DNA from: Methylophaga pinxianii
GTDB taxonomy: Bacteria > Pseudomonadota > Gammaproteobacteria > Nitrosococcales > Methylophagaceae
Direction: 5' to 3'
Assembly: GCF_020447225.1 (NCBI RefSeq)
Contig: NZ_JAJAEO010000179.1
Span: forward strand, 16,828-80,827
DNA length: 64,000 bases
Below, one piece after another: positions 7,619-16,983 of this stretch. Below the pieces are notes generated by a model, which was not told the origin of the DNA, searched no databases, and was given only the letters and a program-made list of their open reading frames with translations. The translations under genes and the position numbers were made by a program. The first letter of the stretch is position 1. Each line of letters starts with the position of its first letter.

Positions 7619-9925
7619 CTAAGTAGAAGGTAATTCATCGATACCATCTAGTGCCATTCTGACTTTACTGGCTAGTTCTTCACGATTGTAAGGCTTGGAT
7701 AAGAGTAATACTCCCGGGTCGAGACGGCCATGATGGACAATCGAGTTTTCAGTGTAACCAGAAGTATATAAAACCCTTAGTGCGGGTCTCAGTTTGAGAG
7801 CATTTTCGGCAATTTTACGGCCATTTAATCCTTCCGGCAAAATCACATCGGTTAACAGTAAATCGATGAGTTGGTCCGATTCTAAGATCTGCATGGCTTG
7901 TTTACCATCCTCTGCAGAAATCACCTCATAACCTAAGTCTTTTAACTGGGCGACGACATAGTCTCTTACCAACGCATCATCTTCAACAACCAAAATATGC
8001 TCATGGCCTTTTTGAACATCGACCGTTTTCAACATTTTAGGATTCTCATCCAGAGCATTTTCTCCCGCGACTGGCAAATATAATCTGACAGTCGTCCCTT
8101 GATCGGGTTCTGAATAGATATTCACATGTCCATTACTTTGCTTAATAAAACCATAGACCATTGCCAATCCCAGGCCCGTGCCTTTATCTTTGGGCTTGGT
8201 GGTATAAAAGGGTTCAAACACCTTATCCAGTTTATCGACGGCAATGCCGTACCCCGAATCGGAAATAGCAACAACCACATAATCTCCTGGATCAATCTCA
8301 TGAGCTTGAGCATATCGGTCAGGGAGATGAGTGTTTTGAGCTTCGATAACCAATTGACCACCTTTGGGCATCGCATCCTTGGCATTTAGAGCAAGATTAA
8401 GCAGTGCATTTTCAAACTGCCCCGCATCGACCATTATGCTTTGTAAGTGATCATCGGCGATTAACTGAATTGAAATTTCTGCTCCGACAGCACGCTCCAG
8501 TAATGGCCACAGGAGTTTGATTAATTGCTTCACATCCACAGGTTTAGGATCAAGAGGTTGCTTACGGGCAAAAGCTAATAAACTGCGGGTTAATTCGGCC
8601 CCACGGTATCCCGCTTGCAATACCATCTTAGCTAAAGGCAGGAGCTTGCTGGAGTCATCCAGGGACTCAGTAAGAATTTGAGAATTACCGATGACCACTG
8701 TTAATAAATTATTAAAGTCGTGTGCCACCCCTCCGGTAAGTTGCCCTACCGCTTCCAACCGTTGAGATTGACGCAGACGGTTTTCCAATTCCATCCTTTC
8801 GGAGATGTCCTGGCATGCTCCATGAACGCCGATGATTTCACCATCGCTATTCCGAACAGCTTCACCTGATGAACGAACCCAGACAGATTCTCCAGCTGAA
8901 TTAAGGATTTGTAACTCCACGTCATACGGCGTTCCAGATTCAAAACACTTATTGAAGAGTTCGGTAATCTTCGGTTGATGTTCAGGGATGTAAAAAGAGA
9001 GCCCTTCTTCAATCGTCGGCGAATAACCATTTGGCTTACCATGAATTTTCGCCACCATATTCGACCACTTAATTTTTTGCGTGGTCATATCAACCGACCA
9101 TCCACCAAAACGCGTTACGCGCCCGGCTATTTCCAATAAGTTGGCCTGCTTCGTTAATTCCCGTTGCTGCTCTAAAATCTGTTGGCTTGAGCGATCCTTT
9201 TGATCTAAAAGCGCATTAAATGCCAGAGATAATTCAGCCATCTCGTCTTGGCCAATCACTTCCGCTCGGGCAGTATCATCATTTTGCGAAATTCGTTTAA
9301 TTGTATTGATAAGATTACGTGTAGGTCTGGCGATACGATGATAAATCAGACCAAATGCCATCACACATAATGCCCCGAAAATCAGTGCTGAAAACATAAA
9401 AACAACGAGAATTCGATTGATATGACTTTCAATGGTTTGCTGATTATCTTGTATCAGTTGATCGATTGCACTCTCTATTGCCACACCATGATCGGCAACT
9501 TGATTAATCAGTAATCTTGAGCGTAAGGGTAAGGCCAGCGGGTTGTGTTGGTTATCATTTGTCGTTGAGTCCGCGGTTTCCGGCAACGTCTGATAAGCAT
9601 CTGCAACCGATTGAATTAATTGATCAATATGTCTGATAACTCTCTGCGCGTTAAATTTTCCATCCTTCAACTCAGACAACTCAATTTGAATCGATTGAGC
9701 ATCTTTCAGAAATGCTTGCCACAGTTTCTCATCTGGTCGAAAGATCAGTAAATTGTCACTGGCTACAGATAAGGCATCGATCTTGTTATTTATTTTTTCC
9801 AGGGAGTAATGTTCATTTCGTTTTAATTCAACCTGATTAAAACTCCATGCACCCAAGACGATTAAAAAAAGTAAACCCAACAAACAACCGCTAATAAAAG
9901 CAATTGAGGTTTGCACCAATTTCAT
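7619..9925 (-). CDS. Hybrid sensor histidine kinase (HAMP-PAS-HisKA-HATPase-receiver)
   Basis: A 768-residue inner-membrane hybrid kinase. Order of parts: transmembrane helix 1 (about 7-29); periplasmic domain of about 140 residues; transmembrane helix 2 (about 171-194); HAMP (about 195-247); PAS/PAC (about 265-380); HisKA with phospho-accepting His402 in GGVAHDFNNLL; an ATPase domain with NALLNLALNAKDAM and GTGLGLAMVYGF; and a C-terminal receiver with Asp693 in LLTDVILP. The AHDFNN type usually phosphorylates its own receiver. It overlaps the upstream lipoprotein gene by 4 bases (ATGA), so the two are co-translated. No separate response regulator is adjacent, so the output partner is unknown. 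Confidence 0.92.
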   Translation of the reverse strand: MKLVQTSIAFISGCLLGLLFLIVLGAWSFNQVELKRNEHYSLEKINNKIDALSVASDNLLIFRPDEKLWQAFLKDAQSIQIELSELKDGKFNAQRVIRHIDQLIQSVADAYQTLPETADSTTNDNQHNPLALPLRSRLLINQVADHGVAIESAIDQLIQDNQQTIESHINRILVVFMFSALIFGALCVMAFGLIYHRIARPTRNLINTIKRISQNDDTARAEVIGQDEMAELSLAFNALLDQKDRSSQQILEQQRELTKQANLLEIAGRVTRFGGWSVDMTTQKIKWSNMVAKIHGKPNGYSPTIEEGLSFYIPEHQPKITELFNKCFESGTPYDVELQILNSAGESVWVRSSGEAVRNSDGEIIGVHGACQDISERMELENRLRQSQRLEAVGQLTGGVAHDFNNLLTVVIGNSQILTESLDDSSKLLPLAKMVLQAGYRGAELTRSLLAFARKQPLDPKPVDVKQLIKLLWPLLERAVGAEISIQLIADDHLQSIMVDAGQFENALLNLALNAKDAMPKGGQLVIEAQNTHLPDRYAQAHEIDPGDYVVVAISDSGYGIAVDKLDKVFEPFYTTKPKDKGTGLGLAMVYGFIKQSNGHVNIYSEPDQGTTVRLYLPVAGENALDENPKMLKTVDVQKGHEHILVVEDDALVRDYVVAQLKDLGYEVISAEDGKQAMQILESDQLIDLLLTDVILPEGLNGRKIAENALKLRPALRVLYTSGYTENSIVHHGRLDPGVLLLSKPYNREELASKVRMALDGIDELPST

Positions 9926-10971
9926 GGTTGCCCCTCATCAGCGAGCGTATTAGGTATTTTTACCGAAAAAGGCAGGACAGCCTGTAATGGAGCGGGCTCA
10001 AACCAGGAGAAAACATCGGTTTCCTGTTCAGAGCCGGGGAAATGACTGAGTCTGGCCCATTGAATACCCTGATGAAGTTCGGATATCAAAGACCAGTTTA
10101 AATTTACTTGGTGCAATCCAGGTTGATAAGCTTCACCTGTTATGCCCTGTTGATGTATCACATCAGTATACATCTCCATGATATTTTCACTATCCGTATG
10201 AATAACGTTGATTGCCTCTGCATACGCTTTGATCAATTGCTGACATTGTGTCGGGTACTGTTGAACAATTTGCCGCCGCGTCACCAATAGCCACTTAGCA
10301 CTATAGACGTGACTACCTTCAACCTGTTGAATCAGATCGCCGTACTCCGATATAAAATGATTTGTCCATGGTTGCCATGCAACAATTGCATCAACTTTTC
10401 CATCAATTAAAGCCTGACCAAGCTCGTCAGGGGGCAGATAAATAATCTCGATATTATCGGCCTCAACCTGATAAAAAATGGAATACAACCACCAGATATA
10501 TTCAACATTGGCCCCCTTTGTTAAGCCTACTCTTCCATTCTTCAGGTCAGCAACCGTTTGAATATCTTTACCAGTGGTAGTCGATAAAACTTGATACATT
10601 AAGGTCGAATGCAACAGATTGGCCAATATGACTAAATCATCTTGCGAACCATCATTCTGCCTATTAGTCATTTGATCCAGAATAAACGTGTTCGGCGCCA
10701 TTAAGGCAAAATCGACCTCACCCGCCCGTAATGCCTGCAGACTTTGTTTTCCATAATCATGAAAAGTGACATTAATATTTAAATGATGCTTTGGAAAAAG
10801 TTGTTTTTTATTGGCAACCAATGTGGGCAGGTCACCCAGATAATTCACACCCGCCAATTGGAGTAGAGGTTGTTCGGCGTTATCTGGATTACAGGCGGAT
10901 AAAATAAAGACGAGTAATATCACTACAATTTTATGGCTCATCTTATATTCCGTCATTGGTAATATGTTCAT
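9922..10971 (-). CDS. Periplasmic substrate-binding lipoprotein (NMT1/SsuA-like)
   Basis: A 349-residue solute-binding protein of the NMT1/TauA/SsuA type, which usually captures small organic molecules for ABC uptake. It has a lipoprotein signal (VVILLVFILSAC). A first lobe follows with LAGVNYLGDLPTLVANKK and ALRAGEVDFALMAPNTF, then the hinge and second lobe (VGLTKGANVEYIWWL, GKVDAIVAWQPW). ATG 10971 follows TTAGAG; an internal ATG at 10941 would also give a signal peptide. There is no ABC permease or ATPase nearby. Instead it is translationally coupled to a hybrid sensor kinase, so it probably serves as the ligand-binding half of a sensor. The ligand cannot be told. Confidence 0.85.
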   Translation of the reverse strand: MNILPMTEYKMSHKIVVILLVFILSACNPDNAEQPLLQLAGVNYLGDLPTLVANKKQLFPKHHLNINVTFHDYGKQSLQALRAGEVDFALMAPNTFILDQMTNRQNDGSQDDLVILANLLHSTLMYQVLSTTTGKDIQTVADLKNGRVGLTKGANVEYIWWLYSIFYQVEADNIEIIYLPPDELGQALIDGKVDAIVAWQPWTNHFISEYGDLIQQVEGSHVYSAKWLLVTRRQIVQQYPTQCQQLIKAYAEAINVIHTDSENIMEMYTDVIHQQGITGEAYQPGLHQVNLNWSLISELHQGIQWARLSHFPGSEQETDVFSWFEPAPLQAVLPFSVKIPNTLADEGQP

Positions 10972-11176
10972 ATTCTCTAATTGCGTACCAATTAATCCAG
11001 ACTTTAATTTTTTCTACGCTAGTTTAATCACTATCGTTATCAATTTGACAGTTATACCCTGACATTGTGTTTTTTGGAATTGATTCAGCAGAAATTTATA
11101 GACAAATTAAAGGCTCAAAATCAATATAAAATCGTTTATGAAAATAAAAATTATTTCATTTATAAAATAAGAATTA

Positions 11177-11563
11177 ATGACAATAAGAAAACTGAAAATT
11201 TTTGCTCAACAAATGAAAACGCAGCTGACAGCGTTATACCTCGCCAGTAAGCACCCGGCTGTGCCAAGCTGGATAAAATGGATGGTAATTGCAGTGGTGG
11301 CTTATGCATTGAGCCCAATTGATTTAATTCCGGATTTTATTCCGGTCATCGGCTATCTGGACGAACTCATTTTATTACCGTTTGCGATTTATATCGTAGT
11401 GAAATGCCTGCCAGAAAAGGTGTGGCAGGAATGCCTTACCGAGGCAAAAGAGCATCGAATACGCTTACCCCGAAATACTTATGCTGCCAGCGTAATCATT
11501 ATATGTTGGGTGGCCATAATGTCAGTCGTGGCTTATGGCCTCTGGCAGTGGCTGAAGCGTTAA
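11177..11563 (+). CDS. DUF1232 family membrane protein
   Basis: A 128-residue inner-membrane protein with the DUF1232 signature in one block (YALSPIDLIPDFIPVIGYLDE, residues about 42-62). It has hydrophobic helices around 33-45, 58-77 and 102-122. The family (YkvA-like) has no settled function. The start ATG has a poor ribosome site. It converges on fumC, with stop codons only 1 base apart. The 10972-11176 gap upstream is AT-rich and holds nothing else I can support. Confidence 0.85.
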   Translation: MTIRKLKIFAQQMKTQLTALYLASKHPAVPSWIKWMVIAVVAYALSPIDLIPDFIPVIGYLDELILLPFAIYIVVKCLPEKVWQECLTEAKEHRIRLPRNTYAASVIIICWVAIMSVVAYGLWQWLKR

Positions 11564-11564
11564 A

Positions 11565-12908
11565 CTATCCTTCTGCTCTGGGTGATAGCATATTTTCCGG
11601 GCGTACCAGTTCATCAAATTTTTTGGCAGAGATATAGCCTGACGCCAGTGCTTCATCACGTAAATTTGTCTGATTGGCATAAGCTCTCTGGGCAATCAGA
11701 GCGGCCTTATCGTAGCCGATGACTGGGGATAATGCCGTCACCAGCATCAATGAGTTGGTTAACAATAGAGCAATGCGCTCTTGGTCCGGTTCCAGGTCTC
11801 GTAAACAATAATCAGTGAAACTACTCACGCTGTCAGTCAGTAATCTAATTGACTGCAACAGATTATGAATAATGACTGGTTTATAAGTATTTAACTCTAA
11901 CTGTCCCTGTGCCCCTGAGAGCGTAACGGTGAGATGATTACCCATGAGTTGAGCGCAGACCATCATCAGACTTTCACATTGGGTTGGGTTTATTTTCCCC
12001 GGCATAATCGATGAGCCTGGTTCATTGTGCGGCAATTTTAATTCTCCAATGCCACAACGAGGTCCGGAGCCCAAAAAACGTATATCTGCCGCTATTTTAT
12101 TCAGACTCACGGCCAGAGTGTTCAATACACCTGATACATCCACAATGCCATCATGGGCGGCCTGGAGCAATAGTTTATTGTCTGTCACCGTAAAAGGCAG
12201 ATCCGTGAATTTCCTTAAATGTTCTACAAAACGCTCAGCAAACCCGGTAGAACAGTTCAATCCGGTACCAACTGCCGTTCCACCTTGCGGAATAGCATAA
12301 AGTGCCTCAACAGCAGTTTTCAAACGCATGACATTGGCTTGAATCTGGTCAGCATAAGTTAAAAACTGCTGCCCCAATGTTATCGGCGTCGCATCCTGCA
12401 GATGCGTTCTGCCAATTTTTATTATGGATTGCCATTGTTTCGATTGTGTGGCCATTACCTGCTGCATCTGTGTTAAGGCAGGTAACAGCTGAAGTTGAAT
12501 TTGGTCCACCGTTGCAATATGCATTGCGGTCGAAAAACTGTCATTGGTCGACTGTCCCATATTGCAGTGATCATTCGGGTGCACCTGAATCGTCGAATTC
12601 AATCTCTTTGTCGCCAGATTGGCAATCACTTCATTAGCATTCATATGGGTTTGCGTACCCGAGCCGGATTGCCAGATGGTTAATGGAAACTGTTGATCAT
12701 GCTCGCCGTTGATCACTGAGAGACTTGCCTCAGCTATTGCCAGACCGATATTTTTTTCCAATTGCAGGCAATCAATATTTGCCAGAGCTGCACATCGTTT
12801 CACCACTCCCAAGGCGCGGATAAAGTCACGGGGAAATGTTTCACCACCAATGGCAAAATGTTTCATGGCCATCTGTGTTTGCTGGCCCCAAAGTACTTCA
12901 GCAGACAT
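11565..12908 (-). CDS. fumC: Class II fumarate hydratase
   Basis: It reversibly hydrates fumarate to malate in the TCA cycle; class II enzymes are iron-free and oxygen-stable. At 447 residues it is slightly shorter than the usual 460-467. Signatures visible are SGSGTQTHMNANEVIAN, HPNDHCNMGQSTNDSF (substrate site), GRTHLQDATPITLGQ, and the fumarase/aspartase motif GSSIMPGKINPTQCE. The C-terminus (GYISAKKFDELVRPENML) is normal. I placed the start at ATG 12908; a TTG 9 bases earlier is possible, and neither has a strong ribosome site. Family members such as aspartase are excluded by the fumarase-type motifs only by eye. Confidence 0.93.
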   Translation of the reverse strand: MSAEVLWGQQTQMAMKHFAIGGETFPRDFIRALGVVKRCAALANIDCLQLEKNIGLAIAEASLSVINGEHDQQFPLTIWQSGSGTQTHMNANEVIANLATKRLNSTIQVHPNDHCNMGQSTNDSFSTAMHIATVDQIQLQLLPALTQMQQVMATQSKQWQSIIKIGRTHLQDATPITLGQQFLTYADQIQANVMRLKTAVEALYAIPQGGTAVGTGLNCSTGFAERFVEHLRKFTDLPFTVTDNKLLLQAAHDGIVDVSGVLNTLAVSLNKIAADIRFLGSGPRCGIGELKLPHNEPGSSIMPGKINPTQCESLMMVCAQLMGNHLTVTLSGAQGQLELNTYKPVIIHNLLQSIRLLTDSVSSFTDYCLRDLEPDQERIALLLTNSLMLVTALSPVIGYDKAALIAQRAYANQTNLRDEALASGYISAKKFDELVRPENMLSPRAEG

Positions 12909-12954
12909 ATAAACCAATCAGATTGAATGACTTATTAAAAAATCTTATTAATGC

Positions 12955-13185
12955 TTACTGCCGTAACTGAACGTTAAGCTGATCAACTACCTCAGCCCAG
13001 TCAGAATCAGAAGCTAAACATTCTTTAATAAAAGCTGATTGAGATGGTGACCAGAAACTGGCGTTTTCCAGTTTTTCATTTTCCTGCAACGTATGGCTAG
13101 CCATAAATTGCTCAATGGCTGCTTCATTGCTCTCTAACCCCAGCTGCATAAAAAGGTTTTCCATCGTGTGTTGCGATGTGTCCAT
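12955..13185 (-). CDS. DUF2789 family protein
   Basis: A 76-residue cytoplasmic protein matching DUF2789: MENLFMQLGLESNEAAIEQFMASH near the start, ASFWSPSQSAFIKECL in the middle and DSDWAEVVDQLNVQLR at the end. I chose ATG 13185 because GAGGAAC lies 9 bases upstream; a longer frame to 13227 has no such site. It lies 46 bases upstream of fumC on the same strand, so they may be co-transcribed. Function unknown. Confidence 0.85.
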   Translation of the reverse strand: MDTSQHTMENLFMQLGLESNEAAIEQFMASHTLQENEKLENASFWSPSQSAFIKECLASDSDWAEVVDQLNVQLRQ

Positions 13186-13345
13186 AGCAATGTTCCTCAT
13201 CATTTCGTTAAAGCAAGAACTTAACACTACGCTTGTTTAGCTGTTTTTCAAAGTTTCATTCAGGGGCTGAAATTATGAGTAAAACCCATCACATTTGGAC
13301 AAATATCTCAGGATGACTGAATCGTCATACTGATTCATTTTGATG

Positions 13346-13519
13346 TTAAGACATTGATGCCAGCCAGTCTTGGTAACTTGGTTTAGCCTGGGCATGTAAA
13401 CCGGCAGAACTAAAAGCACTTTCACTATCGATTATTTCACCGTTATGCTCAAATACATTCTGATCTGCGTAATGTTTTGCCCAGCTTTCAAGGTCATGTG
13501 TCATCGAATTCATTTTCAT
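13346..13519 (-). CDS. Small hypothetical protein (57 aa)
   Basis: A short frame starting MKMNSMTHDLESWA and ending YQDWLASMS, with a good ribosome site (GGAGTGAGACG) before ATG 13519. It is soluble and acidic with no Cys. Codon use looks coding-like and the SD is strong, so I believe it is real. It lies in the 490-base gap between the DUF2789 gene and mtgA. No family recognised. Confidence 0.55.
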   Translation of the reverse strand: MKMNSMTHDLESWAKHYADQNVFEHNGEIIDSESAFSSAGLHAQAKPSYQDWLASMS

Positions 13520-13673
13520 CGTCTCACTCCGTTTTGTTATACAAAAATCTGCTAATTGCGTTTTTGATTAGTCAATTAACTGGAGATGATTCTAAAGACG
13601 GTGTGTTTAAATTTTGTGAAGAATCAATGCTCTGACGTCGCTATATGAAATCGCTCACATTTATCTATCAACA

Positions 13674-14402
13674 TTATTCTTGGTTTAACGGAGCCAACCA
13701 TTGGACTCCTCCAAGCCTGCGTTGTTGCTGCAAATTCCATTGAGCACGTTTATGCAGATGCTGCGCAGGTCGGGCTGGGTTGTAATTCAGTGGACTGGGT
13801 AAGGATGATGCCAGTAGTGCTGCCTGCATCGGTGTCAGATTAAATGCTGATCGACCAAAATGATATTGACTGGCTGCTTCCAGACCAAACACCCCAGGCC
13901 CCCACTCCGCAATATTCAGATAAATCTCAAGAATACGCTGTTTGCTCCAAGTAAGTTCAATCAGCAAGGTAAACCAGACTTCCAGACCTTTTCTGAGCCA
14001 GCTTCTACCTGTCCACAAATACATATTTTTGGCAACTTGCTGGCTGATGGTACTGGCACCTCGTAAACCGCCCCGTCGCTCCCGTTCCTTAAGTGCCTGT
14101 TGAATAGCATTCAGGTCAAAGCCACTATGCAATGGAAATTTCTGATCCTCTGAGGCCACTACGGCCAATGCTGCATGTTTGGGAATATCATCCCAACTCA
14201 GCCATGTTTTTTGGAGGTGAAAATCTTCCGATGCATGAATCCATCTATCGGCCATAACCATGGTAATAGGCGGATTTAACCAACGAAACGGTAGAACCAG
14301 TAGCAGACTGATCAGAATAAATGCCAATATCGTTAGCAATAATACTCGCACAATAAAACGATATAATCGATGCACAGTCATTCCTAAATTAAAAACATCC
14401 AT
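13674..14402 (-). CDS. mtgA: Monofunctional biosynthetic peptidoglycan transglycosylase
   Basis: It polymerises lipid II into glycan strands at the inner membrane. The 242-residue protein has one N-terminal transmembrane segment (about 15-37) and a GT51 domain. The catalytic Glu lies in VVASEDQKFPLHSGFD; further motifs are GASTISQQVAKNMYLW, RKGLEVWFTLLIE and KQRILEIYLNIAEWGPGVFG. There is no transpeptidase domain, which fits MtgA rather than a bifunctional PBP. ATG 14402 has a weak ribosome site; an ATG at 14381 is an alternative. It is transcribed alone. Confidence 0.93.
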   Translation of the reverse strand: MDVFNLGMTVHRLYRFIVRVLLLTILAFILISLLLVLPFRWLNPPITMVMADRWIHASEDFHLQKTWLSWDDIPKHAALAVVASEDQKFPLHSGFDLNAIQQALKERERRGGLRGASTISQQVAKNMYLWTGRSWLRKGLEVWFTLLIELTWSKQRILEIYLNIAEWGPGVFGLEAASQYHFGRSAFNLTPMQAALLASSLPSPLNYNPARPAQHLHKRAQWNLQQQRRLGGVQWLAPLNQE

Positions 14403-14499
14403 CTACGTCGGATGAAAACCTGCACATAATGAGAGGTTTATTTTGACCATGCAACTGATAACCATTAATTGATCGTCGCTTTCCAAACTTTTATGTACC

Positions 14500-16983
14500 T
14501 TACTCCAGCTTTCTGAGCAATAACATTGGCGATACAGTCAACACCGGCGTTAATTGCCAGCGACCTAACAGAGCCAGAATACAAGCGCTTGCAAAAGGCA
14601 AGCTGATGACAACCGGCCAATGCCAGTGAAATTCGCCCTCAAACATCCGATATTGCAATGCCCAAACGGCTATTTCCGCGGTCAGTACACCTAATATGCC
14701 GGCCAGAAAGCCAATCAGTGCAAATTCAATGATCGTTGCACGAACCAGTAATCGTTGTTGACTGCCCAGAGTTCGTAATAATGCACCTTCCCTTTGGCGT
14801 TCTGACATGGTTGCACTGACTACGGCCACCATGACAGCAATTGCCGCCAAAAGTATCATTACTAATATTGCTTCTACGGCTTGCGTAACCTGACGAATGA
14901 TTTGTTGAATACGCTCAATGATGTGATCAATTTCCAGCACAGAAATAGTGGGAAACTGCCTGACGAAATCATTCAATAATGTTTTATCCTGCTCAGCAAG
15001 ATAAAAACTGGTGAGCGATGTACTGGGTAATCCATCTATTGCTCCGTTCGGCGGAAAGATAATAAAAAAGTTGGGGCGCATGCTGTCCCACTGCACACTC
15101 CGGATACTGGTAATGGCAGCGGTTACTTTTTCTGCGCCGACTGTAAAACCAAGCTCATCCCCGATCTTCACCCCCAGAGATTCGGCCAGTGATTGCTCAA
15201 TAGAGAGGCCCGATGTATCTCCGGTTGCAAACCATTGGCCATCCACGATTTGATTATCTTCTGGATAACTGTCAGAAATCGTCAGATTGAGCTCACGGCG
15301 CAGTTCATCATCGTCTTTATTTAATGCAACTTCCTCAGCTGGCTGGCCATTTATCTCAGTCAGCCGACCTCTGATAATTGGATATAACGGACTTCTGTTG
15401 AGCTCATTGTCAGTAAAAAATGCCTCTACCTGATCAACGGATTCCGGAGCGATATTTAATAAAAAGTGATTTGGCGCATCTTCAGGCAGCTGGGCTTGCC
15501 AGTCAGCTAATAAAGAAGAGCGCACCAAAACCAATGTCGCGGCCAACATGATTGTCATGGCAAACACCGACATTTGCGATAACGTGGCATTGCGATGCAG
15601 GTATAAAGCAATCACAGCTAATCGCCAACTGCCTTTTCCTGCCGGCAATCTGCGTAAACCCCAGATGAGCCCTCCTCCGGCAATGGCTAACGAAATAACT
15701 AAAGCCATTACGGCTCCAAGCAATGCCATCACCAATACGATGTCGCTGACATAAATCCATAGCAAAGCAAAAATCACCACCGATGCCAGCAGCAAATCTT
15801 TAAACAATGCGGCTTTATTGTTGGTTGGCAGGCTGCGAAACACGCGCATAGCTGGTGTATTACGTAAACGATCAATAGGCGGATAGGCAAAGGCAAATAA
15901 AGCGACCAAGGCCGTTAAAACAGCTGGCCAGAGCTGCCAGAAATCCACTTCAAAATGTAACGGCTGTTCCATCAAGCGAGCTGTCATCGATGCCAAAAAC
16001 CAGGCTGCAGGTATGGCGAGCATCAGCCCCAGTAATGTCGCTATTGCACCCCACCAAATTAAACGTGACAGATAGAGTCTGCGAATGCGGCTACCGGTTA
16101 ATCCCATCGTTTTTAGCAATGCCACACGATCTCGTTGACTTAAAGCATATTGCCGGCTGGCAACAGCAATTGCCACAACTGCCAGCAAAACCGCCAAACT
16201 GCCGCCTAACAATAAAAACCCTTCGGCTTTATCCAGAGATTCGCCCAAGGTTTCTCCCTGACGAACATCGACCCAGCGATAGTTATCGGCTAACTGCGGT
16301 TCCAACCATATTTCAAAATCATGCAGTGTCGCTTCATCTCCAGCAAACAGTCCACGATGCCTGACGCGACTTCCCGGCTGTATCACTTCCGTCGCGGCTA
16401 CATCATCCACATGCATCATCACTCTGGGAGCAAGGTTTGAAAGTCGAAATCCTCCATCGGGCTCACGCATAATCACACCAGTCACTTCAAGTGACGTTGA
16501 TCCCACTTCCAGAGCATCACCCGGACGTAAATTCAATAAGCGCATCAGCCTGGGATTCAACCAGACTTCGCCTGGGCCAGGCCCTTTACTACCGATTTGT
16601 CGAGTGCTGTCCAGATCCGCTTGCCATTCAATTTCTCCACGTAATGGATAGGCATTATCAACCGCTTTAACAGCAACCAACTGAAATTGGCTTTCGTTGG
16701 AAACCATGGTGCCAAACTCCACCATCCGGCCAACTTTTAGACCTCGCTTTTCTGCTTCTGCATACCAGGCTTCTGGAATAGGGGCATTGGTTCGACTGTT
16801 TAATTGGCGATCAGCAGCCAAAAAGGCATTTGCAGAGGTCATTAATGTACGCTGCAAATGATCGGCAAATGCATTAATCGTAGCCACAGTCGCCACGGCA
16901 ATGATCATCGCCATTAACATCACTTTAACGTTTCGCTCGCGTAGGTCCTGAGTAAATGAAACTACTTTAGCCGTCACATTCAT
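14500..16983 (-). CDS. ybbP: FtsX-like ABC transporter permease, YbbP family
   Basis: An 827-residue inner-membrane protein with two FtsX domains, as in E. coli YbbP. The N-terminal helix (about 17-40) is followed by a large periplasmic region. Further helices lie at about 258-275, 310-330, 350-370, 396-445 and 465-490. A second periplasmic region and three terminal helices (about 700-805) complete it. Its start overlaps the ybbA stop by 4 bases (ATGA). With YbbA it forms a transporter of unknown substrate, perhaps lipid or lipoprotein related, always near tesA. Confidence 0.9.
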   Translation of the reverse strand: MNVTAKVVSFTQDLRERNVKVMLMAMIIAVATVATINAFADHLQRTLMTSANAFLAADRQLNSRTNAPIPEAWYAEAEKRGLKVGRMVEFGTMVSNESQFQLVAVKAVDNAYPLRGEIEWQADLDSTRQIGSKGPGPGEVWLNPRLMRLLNLRPGDALEVGSTSLEVTGVIMREPDGGFRLSNLAPRVMMHVDDVAATEVIQPGSRVRHRGLFAGDEATLHDFEIWLEPQLADNYRWVDVRQGETLGESLDKAEGFLLLGGSLAVLLAVVAIAVASRQYALSQRDRVALLKTMGLTGSRIRRLYLSRLIWWGAIATLLGLMLAIPAAWFLASMTARLMEQPLHFEVDFWQLWPAVLTALVALFAFAYPPIDRLRNTPAMRVFRSLPTNNKAALFKDLLLASVVIFALLWIYVSDIVLVMALLGAVMALVISLAIAGGGLIWGLRRLPAGKGSWRLAVIALYLHRNATLSQMSVFAMTIMLAATLVLVRSSLLADWQAQLPEDAPNHFLLNIAPESVDQVEAFFTDNELNRSPLYPIIRGRLTEINGQPAEEVALNKDDDELRRELNLTISDSYPEDNQIVDGQWFATGDTSGLSIEQSLAESLGVKIGDELGFTVGAEKVTAAITSIRSVQWDSMRPNFFIIFPPNGAIDGLPSTSLTSFYLAEQDKTLLNDFVRQFPTISVLEIDHIIERIQQIIRQVTQAVEAILVMILLAAIAVMVAVVSATMSERQREGALLRTLGSQQRLLVRATIIEFALIGFLAGILGVLTAEIAVWALQYRMFEGEFHWHWPVVISLPFASACILALLGRWQLTPVLTVSPMLLLRKLE

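Noticed and set aside
11065-11250. Plus-strand 61-residue frame before the DUF1232 gene
   Set aside because: Non-ATG start, AT-driven composition (Lys/Asn/Ile) and overlap with the DUF1232 start.
15990-16364. Plus-strand 124-residue frame inside ybbP
   Set aside because: Antisense shadow of the ybbP coding sequence.
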